Notes under the pieces: model-generated | The model's database searches: none | Seen by the model: only the letters and a program-made list of their open reading frames with translations | What the model was told of the DNA's origin: nothing | Shown here: positions 57,317 to 64,000 of the stretch, in pieces | How positions within the stretch are numbered: the first letter of the stretch is position 1 | How the letters are laid out: each line of letters opens with the position of its first letter | Assembly (NCBI GenBank): GCA_003255065.1 | Contig: QAOA01005941.1 | Location: 246,284-310,283 of the forward strand | Direction of reading: 5' to 3' | DNA: 64,000 bases | Origin: Cercis canadensis | Taxonomy: Eukaryota > Streptophyta > Magnoliopsida > Fabales > Fabaceae | Position numbers and translations under genes: made by a program

Positions 57317-57519
57317 GTCTCTGCACATAATTTTGGATGTTGTATAAAGTTGCAGATGATAATTCAATCGTTCTCAGGATGTCATAAGATCATTGACAAT
57401 CATATTATGTCTTATGAATATTCTTTTTTTGTCTCATATATATTGCACAAACATGTAAAAAACTTGATTGTGTGGATGCTTATACATGAAATTGTTTGGA
57501 ACAAATGAGTTATGGTAAT

Positions 57520-57946
57520 AATACCATTGGAATCTTAAAATGAGTATTTAAAAAAAAAATTCCAAACAAAAAATAAAAAAAATTTAAAATAATAATAATA
57601 ATAAATAAATAAGAAATTTCAAACAAAAAAATAATAATAATATAAATAAATAGGAAATTTCAACAGAAAATTCTATTGAAATTTTCAAAAAATAAATAAA
57701 TAAAATAAAAAATAAATAAATTTTCTGTTAGAATTTCTAAAAAAAAATTCAACAGTATTTTCTATTGAATTTTTTTTTTTCATAACTGAATTTCAACACT
57801 TAAATTCGGTTGGAATTACTATTCTGTTGAAATTTTGTAATTCTAACAGTCATTTCTTTAACGATTTAAATTTTTTTAAAATTTCAGTTAGAATTCAAAA
57901 TTCTAACAAATTTTTTTTTATTAGAATCGAGAAAATTTCTTGTAGT
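57520..57946 (+). mobile_element. CACTA-like 3' terminus
   Basis: Subterminal words in both orientations (ATACCATTGGAATC, TTTCAACAGAAAATTC, CGGTTGGAATTACTATTC, TTCTAACAGTCATTTC) lead into GAGAAAATTTCTTGTAGT ending at 57946. This is the complement of the ACTACAAGAAA 5' ends at 10550-14423, and the word set (GGAATT, CAACAG, AACAGTAATTC) is shared with them. The last base of a canonical ...GTAGTG end is not present. If ACA (57947-57949) is the target duplication, it matches the ACA before CACTACAAG at 14423. Confidence 0.65.
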
Positions 57947-57949
57947 ACA

Positions 57950-58168
57950 GTTCATGGGCTTCCAACTAGAAGCTTCTAGTGCTACCATAGACATAGAAAT
58001 GGATTCCATTCTTACTCCTTAAGGAGGACGAAGGAGATATTGTTTTGTGATTGTGTCATTGTCATCGTATAAGGACGACGGATTTACTATTAGTTTAGTT
58101 TTCATTCTTAAAGGATATGGGAAAGAGAGAGAGAAAGAATGATTAGTACCATTTAAGTCTTAAACTAG

Positions 58169-58170
<2 letters not shown>
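57950..58170. other. Short unassigned stretch
   Basis: No gene is seen. It includes two GA-rich words (GGAGGACGAAGGAG, AAGGACGACGG) and no element ends. Confidence 0.4.

Positions 58171-58213
<43 letters not shown>
58171..58213. repeat. (TA)n microsatellite
   Basis: An uninterrupted TA dinucleotide run of about 43 bases. Confidence 0.95.
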
Positions 58214-58216
<3 letters not shown>

Positions 58217-58309
58217 TACATGGATCATATCTTGACAGAATTAAAAGATGGAAGAAAGAAGACAAAAGAGAGAAAAGAAGAAGCACTACGCAAAGAGATA
58301 TTCAGAAAT

Positions 58310-58440
58310 GCATTGCATTCCGTATGAACAGTAAATGTGAACAATGTTTTTGAACAATGCAATGAACAATAACATGACACATACCTGTGTGAACAGTAAT
58401 ATGAACAATAGTTTTGAACAGTAACTGCGGCAAAATAGAA
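58310..58440. repeat. Short TGAACAGTAA / TGAACAATA repeats
   Basis: Variants of TGAACAGTAA and GAACAATG(T/C) recur about six times at ~15-25 base spacing. They lie downstream, in minus-strand sense, of the retroelement-like fossil and may belong to its terminal non-coding region. Confidence 0.5.
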
Positions 58441-58849
58441 AGGAAAGTTGGTCTGCGGTAGTCTTCTAGAGAAGCAGGGAAAGAAATATGAATGCATAAT
58501 TTGAAGTAAAAACTTGAGATTAAATTGAGATAAAACTTACGATTTGAAGTACTATACAATCTTGAGGAAAACTTTAAATATAAAGTACAAGAACTTGAAT
58601 ACATTTACAAAGCAAATATTTTAAAGGAGAAGGCTAGTGAATGTTTTTCTATGGAGGGAAGGTTTGGCTGCATGTGTCTCTCCAATTAGGCCGTCTCTCT
58701 CAAGTTAGGCTGTGTCCTTCTCTTCTGCCAAATGCTCCTTTATATAGACTTGAAAGAAGATTTCAGTTGGTTTCAAATCCGCGAATTCCAACTTGTTTGA
58801 AATCCATTTTACGAATGAATCTGCAGTGTAGAACTTATGTTCTGCTACT

Positions 58850-60210
58850 TCTGCAAGATTCTTCTGAAAACTTTGAACTTTGGCTTGTCTGAGGTGTCGT
58901 GGTAAGTTAACTTTTGAATTTTGTCTTTAGCCTGTGAGATTCTTTTGTTGTGCATACCATTTTGAAATTTTGACTTGCCGGCAGTGATCTGCTTTTGAGC
59001 CGTAAATTTTGAATTATAATTCTGCAAATTTTGTCTTCTTGTCTTCTAGACCATAATGATGTCAATGTCGTAACAATCATATTCATTTTGAGGTGTAAAG
59101 TTTGAATTAACTTCATCCGACTCTGATGAGGCCACTTGAGATTCCACTTGTTTGAGCTTGGCTTTGAGTGCAATTTTATCTAAGAGTGCTTCTTTACGTT
59201 TTGCAGAAGATATATCTTTTTGAGATAATTGTTGAAAATTCTCTTGTGCTAGATATTCTTGAACTTTTGAAACATTTGCAAGTGAAAGATCAAATTTCTT
59301 CCACCATTTCACTTTAAATCCTCTGATTAGCTTTGGAGGAAAGAAAGAAAGAAACATTAGATCTTGCTTCAGGTCATAAGACCAACAGAGAATCCAGGTA
59401 ATATAAAACTTTAAACAAAAAAAATAAGAATTTGTCTATTTCTAGGATTTTTTGGGAATAATCTTTGAAAAGAAGAGAAGTTTGATAAACTTAAGGATCA
59501 AATATTTGAGTAACACGTCTACAATGGAAAAACCATTGTTTGAATCATATTGGAAAGATAGGCTTAATATTTTGACAAAAATAAATAAACCACGAGTTTT
59601 TGAATGGAGACAAATATAGGAAAGTATACCAAGTTTTTTTATAATCAATATAATCAAAGGCTAGCGGGTTCTATTTGTTTGAGAATTTCTTTTCTGTCAA
59701 AGGACTTTTATTTCAGTCTTCCTCAGTCAGGACTTTTCTAATTTTTACTTTTGAGTAAGTAATTTGGTTGTCATTATTCCTATTATGAGTGAGGAATATT
59801 GAATCTGTTTCGACTAGGATATATTCTTAGAAATCTTTGGTTTTGGTGAGGTCTTCAGGGAGATAACGAAAATTCTTTGGGAAAATCTTTTTCACTGTTT
59901 CAATAATATTGGATTGGCTTTGATGAGGTTCAGGGATACATATGTCTTGGAATACTGATTTTTGAAAATAAGATGGTTCACTATTTGAGGAGACTAAGGC
60001 ACTTTGATACGGTTTTGGTGCTGGAATTGTTCCCAAACTTTGAAATCTGCATTGAGAAGGAGGAACCTAATGTAAACCTTGCAGGGAATGTACTTTGAGA
60101 TGGAGTAAGGACTTTTGAAGGTGATGGTGATGATTGAGCATATGAAGATTTTGAAACTCTGATTGATGTATTATTCTTACTATTTTTTTTTTTTGTAGGA
60201 ATTCGCAAAT
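58850..60210 (-). mobile_element. Minus-strand retroelement or endogenous pararetrovirus-like fossil
   Basis: Minus-strand pieces in order are: a Ser-rich N-terminal part (about 60200-60000), SYFQKSVFQDICIPEP with KIFPKNFRYLPEDLTKTKDF (about 60000-59830), HSWFFYF- and LLKYLILKF-like stretches (about 59640-59450), and KLIRGFKVKWWKKFDLSLAN with a Lys/Glu-rich tail (about 59340-59050). This set recalls an N-terminal polyprotein found in plant retroelements and endogenous pararetroviruses. No RT is visible here. It is broken in several places and is old. The family assignment is tentative. Confidence 0.35.
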
Positions 60211-61020
60211 AAAAAAATCAGGGAGAGGATTCTTTTCTCCTTTAATAAAATTCTATTTAAAAATCAGAACATGAAAGTATAACTTGGTATTTTGTGAGAA
60301 GTTGTTTTGAAACAAGATTTTGAACATCTTTTTATAAAACATCTTTTGTGGTTTTGTAATCAACTCTTAATAAAAAATATTGTATTGTCTAAATCATTTT
60401 GAAATTTTGAGATGCGCAAAATAATGGATATAACTTATTTTTTTATGGTAGAATAATTATTGAGAATGGATCCATAATTTTAAATGGTATCTAACTATTT
60501 GTTCAGAACTGTCTTCTAATTTTTGTTGTTTTAGAATTTCTCCATAGCCTATGTTAGAGGCAGGATCAGGATTCCTTTTATATATATATATATATATATA
60601 TCCTGGCAAAGAACAAATGTTTCATTTACGTGGGGAGAAGCTTTGCATCAGAGCGCAATATCCATCAAAAGCAGAAGCTGTGGGCATAACTAGCTACATG
60701 GTTCAGCTTAAAGAAGGAATAACTTTGACTGCAAAAGAACAGAGAGATATTGGAGTCCCAAAATAAATTCACTGAGGCATATGATATCTGTGAAAAAAGA
60801 GAGCATAGTGATACAAAGTGGAAGGAAGCAGGCATAGAGAAGGCTGGCCACAGACCCCACAAAGAGAAAGAAGAAAAAAGAAAGTATAAAAACAGCTTTA
60901 TGGGGAATAAGGATGAGGTTGCATGATTGAACTGAAGTAAAGACTCTCACTGTTCTCCATTTAAATTTTGCTATAAACTTTTTATTTTTTACGTATGTAT
61001 ATTCAATTTTCTATTTCTAG
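60211..61020. other. Gene-free stretch with a short TA run
   Basis: It holds a (TA)n run at about 60579-60602 followed by ~300 bases of balanced composition with short open frames on both strands, none recognisable. No ends of a transposable element are seen. Confidence 0.4.
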
Positions 61021-62270
61021 CATTTAGATGATTCCTTTTAAGAGAGATAAAGAAAAGGCAATTGGAGAGGGGGAGAGAGAGAGAGAAAGGAAGTAAGGAA
61101 AAAGGCAAAGGAGCATGAGTATGACAGGACTTATATCGGCTGGAGTTTGCGGTGGAAGGTGGTGGAAGTGGAGGAGGTGGTGGGAATAATTATAATAACA
61201 ATTATAGATTGCAAGATAGATAGTTATAATCATGGGCGAAGCATATTCACTTTCCTCTTTGTCATCACTTTCTAAGGCATGATTAGAAAAAAGGTCATCA
61301 ATCTTCTCCACCTCCCTCAAAGTAAAGCATTCTCTTCCTTCGTCATTTCTTTCTCTTCCACCCCCCCTCCCCCTTCTCTCTTTCTCTACTGCCAACAATA
61401 TGACACCAAAATAGTAAAAAAAGAAAAAAGATTTGTTTGCCAAGTACTAGAAAGAGTAAAAAACTTGCTCGATAAAAGGGAAAACAAAAAACCTTGCTTC
61501 GCAAGTATTCTAATATATCAGATCAAGAAAAGATGTTGAAATAATAATTTTTTTTAAAAAAAAATCTAGCCCAATGTGAAGAATTTTTTTGATTGTTTGT
61601 AGTATTTCATATCTTCATAGCCATCAGTTATTTCATTTTCAAACTTTTCTTCAAATGGTTGAAACTGTTTTAGGAACTGGTTTTGAACCATACCACAACA
61701 CTGTTTACTGTTTTTTCCCAAAAAAGACTTTCTTCGAATATATGTAATATCTCGCATCAACTGATTAATCTCCATGTACTGTATTATTATTGTATACGTT
61801 GTTAATATCATTGACAATGTGATTCTATAAAAATAATTCTTTAGAAGCATTTTGGATTGAGATATAGGCTGAAAATGAACTCTTAATTAGTAAGATGTCC
61901 CTTTCACTGTTTTTTTTTAAGGCTTATGATTGCTTGCAAGCGCTTGATTTATTTTGTTAGGGACAAGAAAAATCGAAAAACATCAGGGATTCATCATTCA
62001 TTCACGCATCCAACAACAAAGGGGGAACCACCGGCTTCACATGTTGTACTTCCTAAAGCAAACAGAGTTTCACTCGGCTGAAGTGTAATTTTTTTTTCTT
62101 TCCGGGTGGTCTTTTTTGGACGTTGGTTGAAATGTTTTTTCAGTTTTTTATTTTTTATTTTTTATTTTTGGCCATGAGCTGAACTGTTGTTTACAACACA
62201 GCACTCTTTTTTTTTTTCTTAATGATTTACAACACAGCACTCGATTGTATGGTAATTGGCAAGCGATATA
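61021..62270. other. Gene-free stretch with purine/pyrimidine tracts
   Basis: GGGGGAGAGAGAGAGAGAAA near 61060 and a CCACCCCCCCTCCCCCTTCT tract near 61360 give long low-complexity frames on both strands that I do not accept as genes. A 16-base direct repeat (TTACAACACAGCACTC) occurs near 62190 and 62226. Confidence 0.4.
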
Positions 62271-64000
62271 TTTTAGTGATGGGCCGCCACTCTATTAGAC
62301 TTTGACGACATCAAGCCTGAGCCCATATCAAATGAATTGGCTTTTCTGTTATTTTGTTTTGGATCATAGAATTGGATTTCCTCCTCTGAACTCTTTAAGC
62401 TCGTTTTTCATTCTAGCCAAGTGGGCCTGATCTTGTAATTTCTCACCGTCGTTTCCTCCCTGATGTTGGTCTTGTTTAATTTCTCTTTTCAATGAAATTT
62501 TCATGAGCGAAAAAGACATTCTAGCTCTTCTTTTAATTTTGGGCTGGGTTTCCAGCTTCTTCATTTGTTCAGAATTAACAAAAATAATATGAAGATTCTT
62601 CACATATGATTAAGGTATCACATATCTATTTAACATGGTAATATGACAATTATTATGTGAAAGCATTTAATCTTAGTTATTTATTTTTAATAATTAAGAT
62701 TAATTATTTTTTACATAACGATTTTCATACTATTGTGTTAAAGAGGTATTATATACCTCAATGGTATAATAGAATCACACAAATTTAGGTTATATGACAT
62801 TTGCATTCGTTGTAACCGAAAAGTTTATTTGAATTTTTATTTATTTTTCTTCTCAACATGATACAATTGTAAGTAAATTTTCTTTAGAGCAAAAAAAAAT
62901 TGTAAGTTTCTGCGTGATAAAGTATGTATTTAACAAATTTGTTGGGTCTGTCAATGAGTAAAACACACTAATATCTTAAATGGCTATTTAGAATAACATA
63001 ATAAGAATATAGGATCTCAAAATATAAATCTTCACATTCTTAGAAATATCTTATGTAATGCATACCAAATGGCCCTTAATGGTATATTTTCTAAACACAC
63101 ATCGGATGATGATTTCGTTGGTAAGCACCAATGTCACGTTCAAATACCTAGGTAATTTAGCTATTTTTATTATCACCCACTAATAAATAATATTGTTTCA
63201 TTATCTATCAATGATTTTCTCAAAGAATTTTGCTCAATAGCATGGATAGTATTTTCCACGTAATATCTCTAGCAGAGATTAGACGAGAAATATCTGGAAG
63301 TCACATTATGTCACATGTGCATTTATATTAAAAGGTAATGAGGATAAGGGGTGAACAGAATACTGATGGCTTGCAGAAAGAAACAAAACTGACTTGTAAA
63401 TATCGGGAAATCCTACTCATTGTTTGTATATATGACTATAGGACAGTGATTAATTGTGACATTGTTTAAACGTGCTATAATTTAAATTTCATTAAATCAC
63501 ATCCAAGCCATACCCAAAATAAAAAGTAAATCTAGTGAGTACCTAAAAAAATAATTAAATCCAATGAAAGTCAAAATTGCATCAACCATGCTAGTTTGAC
63601 TGTTTGTAAAAGTGTTGGGTAGGGTAGAAACAACCCAAAATCCAAGCAAGTTTGTCCAGGTTGCTTGGGAATTTAGACATTAACCTGGTAATATCAAATT
63701 TTAACTGAGCCAATCACTGTCCTAGTCCTACAATAGATTGATTGGTTCATTTTAATGACTCTAAACCTCTCTACTCTTATTTGAAAACATATGAATCCAA
63801 CAACACAGCAAACACCTCCCCCGCATTCAGTACTTTAAAACATTGAGATAGCAATTTCAGCCAAAAAAACAAAATAAAAAACATTGAGATAGCAGAGCAA
63901 CGCATGAATAATTTCCTGCAAACACTTTTTTTCAAGAGTCTACTTTTGATCTGAAGAAGCGGTATACAACTTTGTTGATATGCGAGGAGGCATTTTAGAT
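62271..64000. other. Gene-free AT-rich right edge
   Basis: No supported gene is seen. A 79-codon Lys- and Glu-rich minus frame at 62364-62603 has no recognisable family. A direct repeat (AACATTGAGATAGCA) lies near 63838 and 63879. Confidence 0.4.

Noticed and set aside
61024-61443. Minus-strand 139-codon frame with Phe/Leu- and Ser/Pro-rich ends
   Set aside because: It spans GA/CT-rich low-complexity tracts and has no recognisable domain or promoter.
62364-62603. 79-codon Lys- and Glu-rich minus-strand frame as a small gene
   Set aside because: No family, TATA box or splice context was recognised, and frames of this length are expected by chance.

Overview
This is a nuclear genome window from a dicot plant. 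The evidence is an intronless plant-type subtilase, CACTA, Mutator-like and hAT-type DNA transposons, and four plant LTR-retrotransposon lineages (Ty3/Gypsy Tat, CRM-like and Athila; Ty1/Copia Tork-like). No species can be named from the sequence. Only one gene looks intact: a minus-strand subtilisin-like serine protease at 7353-9653. Most of the window is a stack of nested transposable elements.

Layout. 1-2190: 3' part of a CACTA element with a decayed Transposase_24-type gene and a clean 3' terminus. 2191-5657: gene-free, with one short TIR element at 3931-4516. 5658-14640: the subtilase locus. It has a truncated first-exon copy of the gene (5658-5758, minus) with its own promoter copy, then the full gene, then an upstream region repeated as about 3.7 tandem units of ~1.3 kb. 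Each unit carries the 5' terminus of a CACTA-like element (CACTACAAGAAAA).

14641-39808: a 5'-truncated Tat-lineage Ty3/Gypsy element. Its pol remnant (14660-17560) is followed by an AT-rich ~21-bp tandem array, and its 3' LTR is at 37044-39808. The array was hit twice at ATTAC: by an Athila-family solo LTR (19114-20555) and by a second Tat element (20620-36746, LTRs plus gag but no pol). The second Tat element in turn holds a GC-rich hAT-type MITE (25605-26160) and a full-length CRM-like element (27623-34393). The outer 3' LTR holds a fold-back Mutator-type MITE (38147-38696). These nestings are supported by target-site duplications that I could read directly.

40770-45524: a decayed Copia element with a perfect TSD. 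46104-55182: an Athila element with two near-identical LTRs, a tRNA-Asp-type PBS, a gag region and an ATHILA ORF1-like region, but no recognisable protease, RT or integrase. It lies immediately left of exons of a broken PHD-finger/GNAT (IDM1-like) gene (55259-56330). A fragment of a PHO2/UBC24-type E2 gene (57097-57316) follows, then a CACTA-like 3' terminus ending at 57946. The two gene fragments could be cargo of a CACTA element whose 5' end lies at 14423, but this is inference.

57950-64000: mostly gene-free, AT-rich DNA with a (TA)n tract and a minus-strand retroelement or pararetrovirus-like fossil (about 58850-60210).

Assembly caution: all three single 'n' bases (17850, 48929, 51210) are flanked by direct duplications of exactly equal length (214, 171 and 209 bp) that start or end at the n. 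This is what unmerged contig overlaps look like, so local lengths and reading frames there should not be trusted.
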